A stretch of DNA of 64,000 nt from DDH964 sp963806685 (GCA_963806685.1 CAWDZB010000023.1:14006-78005), one strand, 5' to 3'; positions 46,186-56,155 are shown, numbered from the stretch's first letter. Notes: generated by a model not told the origin, from the sequence alone. Numbers and translations are program-made.

Positions 46186-47091
46186 CTAAGCCGCCTGGTG
46201 GGAATGGGAGGCGGCGTAGGCCGCGGCGAAAATCTTGGCGAACTGTTCTATGGAGGTCGGCGTGGTGTTCCGCTCGGTACGCGGCCTGCCAACGGCAAAC
46301 CGCCCCTCGTTGAGGGCCTGACTCATCTCGATAAAGAGCCGCGCCGCGTCGGCGCTGAACCCCATTACCACCATCCCTTTTTCGGCTGCATGGTAGGGGA
46401 GTTTGACATATTTCAACTCCGGCTTGCCGATGCTGCGGCCGAGTACAGTGGTCGCCTCTTCGAGGGAGAGCTCCCGCTCACCTAGCAGGTCCTCAACCTC
46501 CGTACCGGTGAAGTTGCGCTTCTCCAGCAGTTCGGCGGACCTTGCGGCGATGTCGCTGGTGGCGATCATCGCGAGCTTCTGTTCGCCGTCGACCGCCGAC
46601 CCGGCGAAGCCGAGGTGGTTGATCAGCGGGATGGTCATGAGCAGGTTCTCCATGAAATAGGTCGGTCGCAGGTGCACCACGTTGACCCCGGCCAGGCCGT
46701 CGAGCCGCTCTTCCTGGTCCCGCAGGCCGAGGATCGGGCCGGTTCCCGTTTCCAGATCGGCTCCCTGGCTGCTCAAGTTGACCACATGTTCGACCCCCGC
46801 GGCAACGATGGCGGCGGCGATAGCGGCGCCGACCTCGTTCTGGAAGGCGCGGAAGTCCCTGGCAGTGTGCGCGGGGGGAATCATGGCGAAGACGGCCGCG
46901 GCATCGCGAAAGGCTCGGATCAAAAAACCCTTTTCGCGCAGGTCCCCGACCACCGCCTCGGCGCCGCGCTTGACTAAAGGCTCCAGGCGCTCGGTGCTGC
47001 GGCCGATGACCCGCACCCTGGCCCCCTTGTCGAGCAGGATCTCGGCGGTGCGGCTGCCGATGTGTCCCGTTGCGCCGGTAATAACGAACAT
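46186..47091 (-). CDS. NmrA-like NAD(P)-binding protein
   Basis: 301 residues. Rossmann motif VITGATGHIGSRTA at the N-terminus, VIGRSTERLEPL for NADP selectivity, then NLSSQGADL in place of the SDR active site and YFMENLLMTIPL, both typical of NmrA/HSCARG-like atypical SDRs. These act as redox sensors or quinone/NADPH reductases. Monocistronic with a terminator. Confidence 0.88.
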   Translation of the reverse strand: MFVITGATGHIGSRTAEILLDKGARVRVIGRSTERLEPLVKRGAEAVVGDLREKGFLIRAFRDAAAVFAMIPPAHTARDFRAFQNEVGAAIAAAIVAAGVEHVVNLSSQGADLETGTGPILGLRDQEERLDGLAGVNVVHLRPTYFMENLLMTIPLINHLGFAGSAVDGEQKLAMIATSDIAARSAELLEKRNFTGTEVEDLLGERELSLEEATTVLGRSIGKPELKYVKLPYHAAEKGMVVMGFSADAARLFIEMSQALNEGRFAVGRPRTERNTTPTSIEQFAKIFAAAYAASHSHQAA

Positions 47092-47353
47092 GGCGAACTC
47101 CTTTCCGTCCCGCGGGACCGAAGGCTTGGCAAGGTAATGTCTCTCCCGGCATTATTACGATGCCCGGGTCCAACTCACCCCGATTATACTCCCAACACCG
47201 TGATACGGTCAGCCCCGGCAAACGGTAGGCTTTAACAGATCTTTACACGGCCTTTAAGCAGGCTTTGCCCCGATGCCTTATTATAATTGACAGGAAAAGC
47301 CGATCAACCAGTTATCAGGGGCGCCCCCAGAGGGCCAGCTCCGGGAGGTGTTC

Positions 47354-48637
47354 ATGAAAAAGGTACTGATCGCGATCGCCGTCATCGGCATCGCCCTCTT
47401 CGCCCTGCGGCCAGGTCCGGCCATGGAAATGCCGGCTGACGGAGAAACGATGCCCGCCATGACCGCCACCGCAGTCTTCGCCGGCGGCTGTTTCTGGTGC
47501 ACCGAATCGGACTTTGAAAAGCTGCCAGGGGTGATCGATGCCATCTCCGGATACACCGGCGGTCACGTCGCCAATCCGACCTACGAACAGGTTTCGGCCG
47601 GCGGCACCGGCCACGTCGAGGCGGTCAAGGTCATCTACGACCCGGCCAAGCTCAGCTACTCGCAGCTCCTCGACTGGTTCTGGCGCCATGTCGATCCCAC
47701 CGACGGCGGCGGCCAGTTCGTCGACCGCGGCTCCCAGTACCAGAGCGAGATCTTCTACGCCGACGACGAGCAAAAGCAGCTGGCCGAAGACTCGAAAGCG
47801 AAGCTGGAAGCCTCCGGCCGCTTCGACAAGCCGATCGTCACCAGGATCGTGAAACTCGGCCCCTTCTACCCCGCCGAGGAGTACCACCAGAACTACTACA
47901 AGAAGAACCCCATCCGTTACCACTACTACCGCTGGGGCTCGGGGCGGGACCAGTTCCTGGAAAAGGTCTGGGGAAAGGACGTCGACAAGCTGCCGGCCAA
48001 GACCACCGATACGGACATGAAGCCGCAGGCCATGATGGACAAATCGGATAAGGGGATGTCGTCCGACATGCCAAAGTCCGACCAGATGACCGACCAGGGG
48101 ATGCCAGACAAGCCCATGAATGACAAGGGGATGGAGAAGGACATGGATGGTTCCATCAGTAAAATGAGCGAACCGATGCCCAGGAAGCGGACCTACACCA
48201 TCCCCGACGACGCCACGCTGCGCAAAACCCTGACCCCGATGCAGTACCACGTGACCCGCGAGCGCGGCACCGAGCCCCCCTTCAACAACGCCTACTGGAA
48301 CAATCACGAGGCGGGGATCTACGTCGACATCATCTCCGGCGAACCGTTGTTCAGTTCTACTGACAAGTTCGACTCCGGGACCGGCTGGCCGAGCTTCGTC
48401 AGACCCCTCGAGCCGGAGAACGTGGTCGAGGTGAAGCACCTGGGCCTCTTCGGCGGCTCCACCGAAGTGCGCAGCAAGCACGCCGACTCCCACCTCGGCG
48501 ACCTCTTCACCGACGGTCCGCAACCGACCGGCCTGCGCTACTGCATCGACTCGGCGGCGCTGCGGTTCATCCCCAAGGCCGATCTGGAGAAGGAGGGGTA
48601 CGGGGAATACCTGAAGTTGTTTGACAAGAAGATGTAG
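47354..48637 (+). CDS. msrAB: Exported bifunctional methionine sulfoxide reductase A/B with Met-rich linker
   Basis: 427 residues from ATG 47354 (GGGAGG 5 bases upstream). A signal peptide (KKVLIAIAVIGIALFAL) puts it in the periplasm. The MsrA domain (about 37-205) has the catalytic GGCFWCTE; the MsrB domain (about 280-420) has GTGWPSF and RYCIDSAALRF, reducing S and R sulfoxides respectively. The zinc CxxC pairs of many MsrB are absent. Between the domains, residues 222-275 contain 12 methionines among Asp, Lys and Ser, an unusual linker. Electrons would have to come from a periplasmic thioredoxin-like donor, not seen nearby. Confidence 0.93.
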   Translation: MKKVLIAIAVIGIALFALRPGPAMEMPADGETMPAMTATAVFAGGCFWCTESDFEKLPGVIDAISGYTGGHVANPTYEQVSAGGTGHVEAVKVIYDPAKLSYSQLLDWFWRHVDPTDGGGQFVDRGSQYQSEIFYADDEQKQLAEDSKAKLEASGRFDKPIVTRIVKLGPFYPAEEYHQNYYKKNPIRYHYYRWGSGRDQFLEKVWGKDVDKLPAKTTDTDMKPQAMMDKSDKGMSSDMPKSDQMTDQGMPDKPMNDKGMEKDMDGSISKMSEPMPRKRTYTIPDDATLRKTLTPMQYHVTRERGTEPPFNNAYWNNHEAGIYVDIISGEPLFSSTDKFDSGTGWPSFVRPLEPENVVEVKHLGLFGGSTEVRSKHADSHLGDLFTDGPQPTGLRYCIDSAALRFIPKADLEKEGYGEYLKLFDKKM

Positions 48638-48640
48638 CAA

Positions 48641-48680
48641 ATCGGGTAGGAGGCGGGGATACCCCCGCCTCCTACCCGAT
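48641..48680 (+). terminator. Perfect 18-bp hairpin after msrAB
   Basis: ATCGGGTAGGAGGCGGGG (48641-48658), loop ATAC, and its exact complement (48663-48680). It starts just after the msrAB stop. The run of T comes only 19 bases later, so termination may depend on stem strength. Confidence 0.6.
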
Positions 48681-48736
48681 CTGACTGTCAAACTGAAGTT
48701 TTTGCCGTCGGTACCGATAAATTTGTCTTGGCGGTT

Positions 48737-49815
48737 TCAAGTTCGAAGTGCAACAGGTTTTAGGATGCGTGCATAGTATTCGCGAAAGTCGAAGTCTGGC
48801 AGAAAAATTTCCGCCGGGCACTTCCAGCCAAGGCTTTTCCTCGGCCTGGCGTTGAGTTTCAAGGCAATCTGGTCAAGCTCCTCCTGGGAGAACACCGAAA
48901 GATCCGTACCCTTTGGGAGATACTGGCGCAGAAGACCATTGGTGTTCTCGTTGATTCCTCGCTGCCAGGGACTATGGGGATCGGCAAAGTAAACCTTGAT
49001 CCCGGTCTTCTCCGACAGCGCCTCGTGGCAGGCCATTTCTTTGCCTTGGTCGTAGGTCATACTTAACCGCCGTTGGGCTTCGATCCGGTTGAGAACATAG
49101 CTGAACCCCTTCTGGGCTGACTCGGCACTGGCATTGTCGACTTTGGCCAGAGTCACGAACAGACTGGTTCTCTCCACCAGCGTCCCCACGGCGGAAGCAT
49201 TGCGAGCCCCTTTTATAAGGTCGCCCTCCCAATGGCCAGGAACCAATCGTTCGTCCACCTCGGCGGGACGCTCATGGATGCTGAGCATATTGGGAATACT
49301 GCCCCACGATGTTCGCCACGGGTGCGCGGCCGGCGCTTTTTGCGGGATTGCCGCAGCAGGGAAATAATCTCCTTGCGCAGTTCACCACGTGGCATGGCAT
49401 AGATTGCCGTGTAGATGGTTTCATGACTGATCTGGAACTGAGGTTCTGCGGGGTGCATGCGCTTCAGTGTAGCAGAAACCTGCTCCGGCGAATTCCCCGT
49501 TCCCAAGAGCGAAACAACCTCCTCCCAGAGAGCTTCGCCAGGGATGAGCCGCTTGGCCTTTCGCGGCTGGTGTGCCAGTTCTCTGGCGCGTTGTTCGGCA
49601 CGTGAGGCACGATAGCCGCCTGCCACGGGTCGCCGCCCCCGCCGCCCTGCTCGGGAAGACGGGGGCTCCCAGTCGTTCCGGTGCAACTCGCGACTTACGG
49701 TGCCCACGGAACGGTTCAAACTCCGGGCGATGGCGCGCAGGGAATGTCCCTGCTCCAGTCCCACTTGAATCACTGCCCGCTCTGTACCATCCAGATGCTT
49801 GTAGGATTTTTCCAT
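48737..49815 (-). pseudogene. IS30 transposase, frameshifted
   Basis: The N-terminal part (from ATG 49815) has the IS30 helix-turn-helix (LRAIARSLNRSVGTVSREL) and ISHETIYTAIYAMPRGELR. The DDE core is in another frame from about 49288: GHWEGDLIKG (first Asp), MTYDQGKEM (second) and HSPWQRGINENTNGLLRQYLP (Glu). The frames cross near 49285-49300, where GEHRG should lead to SIPNMLSIHERP. Such a shift could be inactivating or a consensus error; programmed frameshifting is not usual in IS30. Confidence 0.85.
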
Positions 49816-49854
49816 CGCAACACTTTAACTCCTCAAAGTGTTGCACTTCAATTT
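48740..49854 (-). mobile_element. IS30-family insertion sequence
   Basis: About 1.1 kb. The ends carry inverted copies of GAAGTGCAACA (48745-48755, and in inversion at 49839-49849), with partial similarity extending outward. It encloses one interrupted transposase. The right end lies about 12 bases past the stop of the Asp-box gene, so that gene is not disrupted. The left end is about 60 bases past the msrAB hairpin. Exact termini and target duplication cannot be fixed by eye. Confidence 0.8.
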
Positions 49855-49864
49855 TGCCCTTTCA

Positions 49865-51361
49865 TTATTTACCCTTCTTGAAAGTGCCGGAAATCAGGTT
49901 GGCTGGATCGGTCTCCGAGGAGACGCTGAAGGCAGCGATAAAGCTGTTCCTGACCGCGGCAAGACCATCGTAATCCCCCAGGAAGAGACCACCCGCGTTG
50001 GGGGCTTTGATAATGTCGAACGATTCCTGGGTTAGCCGGAGTTCGTTCCAGTCTTTTGGGTCGGAACAGTCGCGCTTCGCCTTCGGTCTGCAGGTGACCG
50101 CCCATTGATCGGTCAATCCCTCGGGCTCGGCTCCGTTGAAGCGGAAATCGTAGTAGGTGATCGCAATCATTCCCTTCCGGTTGACCGCGACTGCAGGCAC
50201 GAACGCCTGCTGGTTGGCGACCGGCAGGTCGGTCGGCGTGCGGTTGATCTTGATCGGCTCGCTCCAGGTGAGGCCGCCATCCCGGGACCTGGAAAAGGCC
50301 ACCGACTCGTGGCCGAAGGCGCTGAAGCGTGCGTCCTGCCAGACGGCGTAGAGGGTGCCGCTGGTCGGATTGACGGCGATGTCGAACAGGCTGTCGGCGC
50401 TGCGCAGCGCCTGGCCCGTGTCGGGGTCGGACACACCCAAGCCGGGCTCCATGGCAGAGACGACGATCGGGTCGCCGGCGGGGCTCCAGGTTTCCCCCTG
50501 GTCGGGAGAGCGCTTCAGCGCGAGAGTGTTGGTCGAAAATGGAGGGATCGGGATCTCGTCGATCACGTTGAAGAAGTCGTCCAGGGTACCGTCGGGGAGC
50601 ACCACGACCTGGTTGCCGACCGTCTGGGCGGCCGGACCGGGATCGTAGATCGTGAGCGGCTCCTCCCAGCTGAGGCCGCCATCAACGGTACGGGAGAACA
50701 GGGCAGGCCCGCCGCCGTTGATGAAATCCAGCCGGTCCCAGACCACGTACACGACTTCCGGGTCGAACGGGTCGGCGGTGATCGACTGCTTGTCGTTGAG
50801 GCCGGCAAAGGTCTCGTCGATGACCGGCGCCGGATCGGTCCAGGTGAAGCCGCCATCGACCGACTTCTGAACCAGCATGGCCGATCGCCCCTCGTCGGCC
50901 TGTCCGAGGAGCAACTGGACCAGCGCCAAATCGACCGCCAGGGAGGCGTGGTAGATTTCACCGCTGGCGCTGAATGCCAGCCACGGGTCGGACACGCGAT
51001 GAAACGCACCGCCGGTGCAGAGCGAGAGGTTCGGCAGCGGCGCATCCCTCCAGTTCCTGCCGCCATCCAGGCTCACGCCGACGAGCAGGCCGCGGGCGCC
51101 GCCGTTCGACCAGCGGTCCTGCTGCCAGGAAGCCACGATGTGCCTGGGGTTGGTTGGATCGACTGCAACCCAAGGCTCGACCTCGCTGTTGTTGGAGATC
51201 GTACCCGGCTGCCCGCCGGGGTCGTCGGCGGTGCAGCCGGCGAAGGGGCTGGAGGCGCTGATCTGGGAAACCTTCGCCCCTCCCGCGTCGGCCGGAAGAA
51301 CCGCCCCGAAGAGCAGCAGAGCATTGACCGGCAACCACACCCACCATCTGCGCATTGGCAT
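49865..51361 (-). CDS. Secreted Asp-box (BNR/sialidase-fold) protein
   Basis: 498 residues with a signal peptide (WWVWLPVNALLLFGAVLPADAG). Five Asp-box repeats (S/T-x-D-x-G-x-x-W) are visible: SLDGGRNW, SVDGGFTW, TVDGGLSW, SPDQGETW and SRDGGLTW, spread as in a six-bladed beta-propeller. The catalytic Arg triad and Tyr/Glu of true sialidases are not recognised, so an enzymatic role is unsure. It lies 80 bases after the solute-binding protein gene, same strand. Confidence 0.85.
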   Translation of the reverse strand: MPMRRWWVWLPVNALLLFGAVLPADAGGAKVSQISASSPFAGCTADDPGGQPGTISNNSEVEPWVAVDPTNPRHIVASWQQDRWSNGGARGLLVGVSLDGGRNWRDAPLPNLSLCTGGAFHRVSDPWLAFSASGEIYHASLAVDLALVQLLLGQADEGRSAMLVQKSVDGGFTWTDPAPVIDETFAGLNDKQSITADPFDPEVVYVVWDRLDFINGGGPALFSRTVDGGLSWEEPLTIYDPGPAAQTVGNQVVVLPDGTLDDFFNVIDEIPIPPFSTNTLALKRSPDQGETWSPAGDPIVVSAMEPGLGVSDPDTGQALRSADSLFDIAVNPTSGTLYAVWQDARFSAFGHESVAFSRSRDGGLTWSEPIKINRTPTDLPVANQQAFVPAVAVNRKGMIAITYYDFRFNGAEPEGLTDQWAVTCRPKAKRDCSDPKDWNELRLTQESFDIIKAPNAGGLFLGDYDGLAAVRNSFIAAFSVSSETDPANLISGTFKKGK

Positions 51362-51441
51362 GGGAACCTCCTCTTCTTCACCTTCGCCTGGACTGGTTAC
51401 TCAGGCTGCCACAGTCGCCTTCCCCCCCCGGTCAGGCATGG

Positions 51442-52641
51442 TCAGGGGTTGCCCAGGATCGGCGGGGGGATCGAGTCGGGGACGAAGGCGTCCGCGAGAC
51501 TCTTCACGCCGTTCTGCACCGCGATGGCCCAAACCGTCTTCAGCGGGACGTGGCTGGCGGGACTGAACGAGATCGTCCCGGTCACCCCCTGAAACCCCGC
51601 GGTGTTCTCCAACGCCGGGAAGATCCCGGCCTGGTTGCGGGCGCGCCTTAGGACGTCCAGGATTAGCCGGGCAGCGTCGTAGCCGAGAGCGGCGAAGGCG
51701 TCGGCTGGTGCGCTGCCGTAGGCATCGCGATACTCGGCAATGAACGCCTTCGCCTCCGGCGTGCCGGTCTGCTCCGAGAGCCAGGCGTGGGTCGTGAACC
51801 AGACGTTGTCGGTCGGACCCGGGTCCCCCACGAGGAGATTGGGCGTATCCAGCCCATCCCCGCCGACGATGGGCTGCGTGACCCCGGCGGCCCGGAGCGA
51901 GGCCACCACCTCGCCGATGCAGTCGGGAAGTCCGGCGAGGTAGACGAACTGCGGCTGTTGCGGAAGGCCTGCCACCTGCTGCCCCAGGGCGCTGATGTCG
52001 CAGCCACCGTCGTAGGAAGCGTCGAGGACCACGTTGCCGCCGAGCTCCTCGAATCGTGTCCGGAAATAGCGGGGCAGGGATCGTGTGTACTGGGAGGTGG
52101 AATCCCAAAGGATCGCCACCGAGCTGCCGAACTGGCGCTGGCTGAACTCCGCGCCCGCAGCCGCCTGGGTGTTGTCGCCGAAGGCGGTCAGAAAGATGCG
52201 GTCGCCGACCACCTCCGCAAGCGCGGGATCGGTAGCTCCGATGGCCAGGAACGGCACCCGCGCCCGTTGGAAGTAGGGGCCCGCCACCAGGACGGAGTCG
52301 TTGTCCGTGAAACCGGCGGCAAGCGATACGCTCGAGACGAGGTTTCTCGCAGCGGCCGCGGTGACCGCGGGGTCCGTTTTCGTGTCGATGAGAGCGGCGA
52401 AGGGGATGGGGCCGTTCTCGCTCCCCTGCTCGAGCCCCAACACAAAGCCGTTCATGGCCGGGCCACCGATGCTTGCCAGATCGCCATGAAGGTTCAGCAT
52501 GGCGGCGACCTGCGCCGTCGGCCGGTGACGATGTTCCATCTGGGCGGTGGCGGTTGCCGGACCGAACCAGATCCAGAGAAATAAGAGAGCCGGGAGCACC
52601 GAGGCCCGGCTCTTGTCGAGGCGAATATACGGCTTATTCAT
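51442..52641 (-). CDS. Periplasmic solute-binding protein, branched-chain amino-acid type
   Basis: 399 residues with a signal peptide ending near ATATAQ. The Peripla_BP_6 fold is recognisable: LNLHGDLASIGGPAMNGF, AVTAAAARNLVSS, VPFLAIGATDPALA, VAILWDSTSQYTRSLP, IVGGDGLDTPNLL. It normally delivers ligand to an ABC permease, but no permease or ATPase gene is adjacent, so it may serve an unlinked transporter or a sensor. It is co-directional with the Asp-box gene. Confidence 0.88.
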   Translation of the reverse strand: MNKPYIRLDKSRASVLPALLFLWIWFGPATATAQMEHRHRPTAQVAAMLNLHGDLASIGGPAMNGFVLGLEQGSENGPIPFAALIDTKTDPAVTAAAARNLVSSVSLAAGFTDNDSVLVAGPYFQRARVPFLAIGATDPALAEVVGDRIFLTAFGDNTQAAAGAEFSQRQFGSSVAILWDSTSQYTRSLPRYFRTRFEELGGNVVLDASYDGGCDISALGQQVAGLPQQPQFVYLAGLPDCIGEVVASLRAAGVTQPIVGGDGLDTPNLLVGDPGPTDNVWFTTHAWLSEQTGTPEAKAFIAEYRDAYGSAPADAFAALGYDAARLILDVLRRARNQAGIFPALENTAGFQGVTGTISFSPASHVPLKTVWAIAVQNGVKSLADAFVPDSIPPPILGNP

Positions 52642-53256
52642 GGTTTTTCTCCTCGCAACGGGAAGGGAGTCGCCTGGGTCAAGGGGCCGCTGGCGATGGC
52701 GGCGCGAGGTGTGCTGCAGGTGGGTGACAAGCGCGAGTGCCTCTTGGTGAAACCGGCGCCGCTTACCTGTACTCTACTGCGCAACCCAACAGGGCGCCAG
52801 TCGAGCCGGGCACAAAAAAGGCCGGGGCGCCGCACGCCTTCGGCCTTCCGGGGTCCTGGAAACTCACTTTCGATGATCCTGATGTGATTATCTCAACAAG
52901 GGTCGCCCCCTGTTTCCCGGCAGAATTCAAAAAAGTTCACTTGGTTATGCACTTTACTCCAGTTGATGTCAGGCCAGGCAAACAAGCCGAACAATTCACA
53001 GGGATAAGGGGGATGAAGGGGATATATCTTTATCCAAGCATCGGGTTCTAATCCCGTTCATCCCGGTCATCCCTTTTAAACAGCTTAAGGTTTTAGATCT
53101 TGGTTCCGCTGGAGCGAGGTGCATAACCAGAAAAGTTTAAATGCTGGCCGTGATCTCGTGGATTGCCCCCTAGCTTCGACAATCCCACAACGCAACTGCG
53201 TCCCACTGGCCTTCCGGTAGCGGTCCCACTATCAAGACGCGGGAAAACCAAGGATT
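52642..53256. other. Non-coding stretch
   Basis: About 600 bases without a supportable gene; short frames on both strands lack family resemblance and ribosome sites. The right half is more AT-rich. Promoters for the flanking genes are not obvious. This may be decayed DNA. Confidence 0.45.
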
Positions 53257-53919
53257 TCAGGCCGGACGCTTATAGACTGCGAAGAAATGCGGTACCGGCG
53301 GCTCCTGGTCGTCATCGTAGGCGACAAAATGGATCTCGGCCAACCCGGCGCGCCGGAAGCCGTCGATCTCGTCCCGATCAAGCGCCAGCGGAAAGGCGTC
53401 GAGGTCCTCGCCGGAATGGCGGCTGCGGCACGAAACCAGCACTTCGCCGCCCGGAGCGACCAGGTCGGCAATCGCCTCCCGGGCGCGGACACGATCCGGG
53501 CCTGCCAGGATCTGGATGGTGTTGCATTCGTAGACCAGATCGAAACTGCGCCGCCATTCCCCTGGATTATCGAAGAGATCGGCGACCCGGTAATCGACGG
53601 CGCTCTCAGGGTAGCGTTGGCGGCACATGTCGATGGCTGACGGGGAGATGTCAAAGGCCGTCACCCGAAATCCCTGCCGCGCCAGCACCTCGGCATCGTC
53701 GCCAAGACCGCAGCCGATGGTGATCGCCCGCCAGCCAGGCGGAAGATTGCGCTTCTCAAGCCAGCCCAGGAGCAGCGGGTTGGGCTTCAGATCCGCCCAA
53801 TAGACCTTATGAATGTCGCCGTCGGCGCGAGCATAGAACTCTTCAAACCAGCCGTTCGGGTCGCCCTGATCGGCGTAGGCTTTTGCCAGGTCTTGGGTTG
53901 CACGCTTGGGGTTATCCAT
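53257..53919 (-). CDS. Class I SAM-dependent methyltransferase (TPMT-like)
   Basis: 220 residues. Motif I is AITIGCGLGDDAEVLARQG, motif II VTAFDISPSAIDMCRQRYP, and a post-I acidic VADLFD. An N-terminal WFEEFYARADGD and WADLKPNP segment resembles the thiopurine methyltransferase/SAM-binding group. The substrate is unknown. Monocistronic, with AGGAGCC before the start. Confidence 0.85.
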   Translation of the reverse strand: MDNPKRATQDLAKAYADQGDPNGWFEEFYARADGDIHKVYWADLKPNPLLLGWLEKRNLPPGWRAITIGCGLGDDAEVLARQGFRVTAFDISPSAIDMCRQRYPESAVDYRVADLFDNPGEWRRSFDLVYECNTIQILAGPDRVRAREAIADLVAPGGEVLVSCRSRHSGEDLDAFPLALDRDEIDGFRRAGLAEIHFVAYDDDQEPPVPHFFAVYKRPA

Positions 53920-54070
53920 CGGAGGCTCCTTTTTTGGTCAGTATAGGAAAGAGCCGACAGGATCGCTAATGGCAGGGAGGATGATTCGTCCGTAAACTTC
54001 GGCCAGAAAGCTTAAAGGATAAGGCTGCCCCCTGGTCTTGCCCCTGGCGGCGGCTCCCGGCACTGGCCTT

Positions 54071-54418
54071 TCAGGGATGATACTGGATTATGATCCGGTA
54101 CTCCGACTGCAGCGAGCAGCGCTGTCGCCCTTCCCCGCTGCCGAGCCATCCTTCGCAGGCAATCTTCCCGTGTGCCCTCTCCTCCCCGCTTCGGATCAGT
54201 TCGTCGATATACGGGGCATAGTCAAACCCGCCATCGACGCAATCTTCCCGCGAGCAGTCGAGGCGAAAGGCTGTGTCGGAATTCGGGGTAAAAATGATCT
54301 GCTGGTAATTCGGTTCGGCCTCAGCATCAGCTTCCTCGAAGGCGACGAACAGAATGATCCTGGTGATGTTGGGGTACAGGTCGGATAATTTCTTGAGACC
54401 AGTTTCGGTAGGATTCAT
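54071..54418 (-). CDS. Conserved-looking hypothetical protein
   Basis: 115 residues starting MNPTETGLKKLSDLYPN with AGAAGGTC upstream. It is rich in acidic residues and has four Cys (LDCSREDC, IACEG, QRCSL), with a probable single alpha/beta domain. No known motif is recognised. It has coding character (steady codon pattern, clear start and ribosome site). It stands between the methyltransferase gene and the IS110 element. Confidence 0.55.
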   Translation of the reverse strand: MNPTETGLKKLSDLYPNITRIILFVAFEEADAEAEPNYQQIIFTPNSDTAFRLDCSREDCVDGGFDYAPYIDELIRSGEERAHGKIACEGWLGSGEGRQRCSLQSEYRIIIQYHP

Positions 54419-54550
54419 GTGACCTTCTTTTTATGGTTAATTCGGCAGTGCAGGCGGCAGAATGTCTGCCCCGAGGGAGGCCCTGTCCCATTTGGCTATC
54501 TTTCAATCTTTCAGGCCTGAACATCCCGCTGGAAATATCAAGACAAGAAT

Positions 54551-55750
54551 TCAGCTGGGTGGTCTATATGCCCTTCGATCTTTGAGCATTCTGAAGATGA
54601 TTCTGCACAGGTGTCGGCCTAAAGCTCTGACGGCCTGGTTGTGCCCCTTGCCCTCGGCGCGTTTCTTTTCATAGTACCGCTGCGACGCCGGTACCTGTTT
54701 GCGGTGGCGATCAACCGCGATCATCATTGCTGCCTTGGCGCGACTGTTGACATGTCGGGGGATTTTGTTGCCCCGAAACTCACCTGAACTGTTGTCCAAA
54801 GTTGCCATGCCCAGGTAGAGCGCCAGGCTGGCCTCCTTGGCGAACCGAGCTTCATGACCAATCTCCCCGGCAAGCTCGGCAGTACAGATTGGCCCAAAGC
54901 CTGGCACCGTAGCCAAGGTGCTGGCAATGAAAGACTGTTCGGTAGCAGCGTGCATCTTGGCTTCGAGTGTCTTAATCTGAGAGTTTAGCTCAATGATCCG
55001 AGCGGCATCCTGCTGAATCATTTCGCCAGCCCAGGCCACCTCGGGGCTGAACTGGGCCTGCTTCTGCCAACCCTGCACGACCGAGGCATATTTGGCGCCA
55101 ATCCCGGGAATCTTGCGCAGGGTTTTCAGGTGCAACCGTGGCAACTTGCGTAAGTCGCTGGTGCTGGTCAGCAACTGCAAGAACCAGGAGTTGCCGGCAT
55201 CGCCGGTCAATGCCAACAGGCTGGGACATACCGCTTGCAGGTCGGCCTGGAGGCTGTTCAGTACCCGGACTCGCTCATTGACCAAGCGTCGCCGGCGACG
55301 GCTTAATCGTTTGAGTATCTGGTTTTCCCGAGGCGCTTCGGCAACCACTTGCAGGACATCTTTCGCGGTGGGCAGATGATCCTTGAGTTGGAACAGCTCC
55401 AATCCGCGACGAGCATCGATCGCATCGGTTTTGGCGGCGCCGGGGAAAATTTCCTTGAACCGGGCCAGCTTCAAATTGTTGATGTTGTTCAATTGCCAGC
55501 CACGCGCCAAGACCATGGCGTCCAAGGGCCGCGCCCAGCCGTTGTAGCCTTCCATGGCAACCCGGACCGGGCACTGATACTGCTGTTCAAGCTGCTCCAG
55601 TTTGGCGAAGAACGTTCGGAACCCGTCGGGTTGATGGCTGATACTGAACTCGGCGATCACCTCGCCAGTGGACAGCCCCACCGCCACCTGGTGGGACTTG
55701 CAGCCGACATCGACACAGACGCGGATATCCAAAGGAATACGAGAAAACAT
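54551..55750 (-). mobile_element. IS110-family transposase
   Basis: 399 residues from ATG 55750, with AAAGGAG 8 bases upstream. The DEDD-type N-domain shows CVDVGCKSHQVAVG (Asp), VAMEGYNGWARPL (Glu) and KTDAIDARRGLE (DxxD), as in IS110 RuvC-like transposases. The C-terminal Tnp_20 domain holds VPGFGPICTAELAGEIG and the Ser-containing segment after it. The frame is intact, so this copy may be active. IS110 elements lack clear terminal inverted repeats, and IS ends are not resolved; the non-coding flank that would hold the bridge RNA is at about 55751-56100. Confidence 0.93.
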
Positions 55751-56155
55751 GAATGGCTCCTTTCGGTAGAACAAACCCAGGGACATCATCCTTGGGTCAC
55801 GTCTACTTCCAGAGCCACACGTTCGGCACCATCCCGGTCGACCCGCCGGATGATGCAAAGGACGGGGGCGGCATTTCAGGCTGAAGTGAGCCTGAATGAA
55901 CAGGTCACTGACCCCAAGAGCCACACCCCCGTCAGAGTAAGGTTATCAAATCCAGGGGTGCCCCGCCATCTGCTAATTCCGATGGTAGACCCAAAAGCCC
56001 CTTTCATACCCTGTCTATCAAATCAAGCATCTTTTCACGTGTTTTCATTTGGTTAACTCGGTCCGACCCCAGCACTTTGAATTTGGGAACTCCCTGGAGA
56101 ACTTTTGCTTCAACTGTTTGAAATAGAGCTTTTGGGGTCATATTCATCCTTGCCG
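55751..56155. other. Non-coding flank of the IS110 element
   Basis: About 400 bases upstream of the transposase. In IS110/IS621-type elements this side encodes the bridge RNA; no specific fold could be confirmed by eye. The outer part leads into the attC-like site. Confidence 0.4.

Noticed and set aside
52737..53051. Small plus-strand gene in the long spacer
   Set aside because: No ribosome site, no family resemblance and mixed composition across its length.
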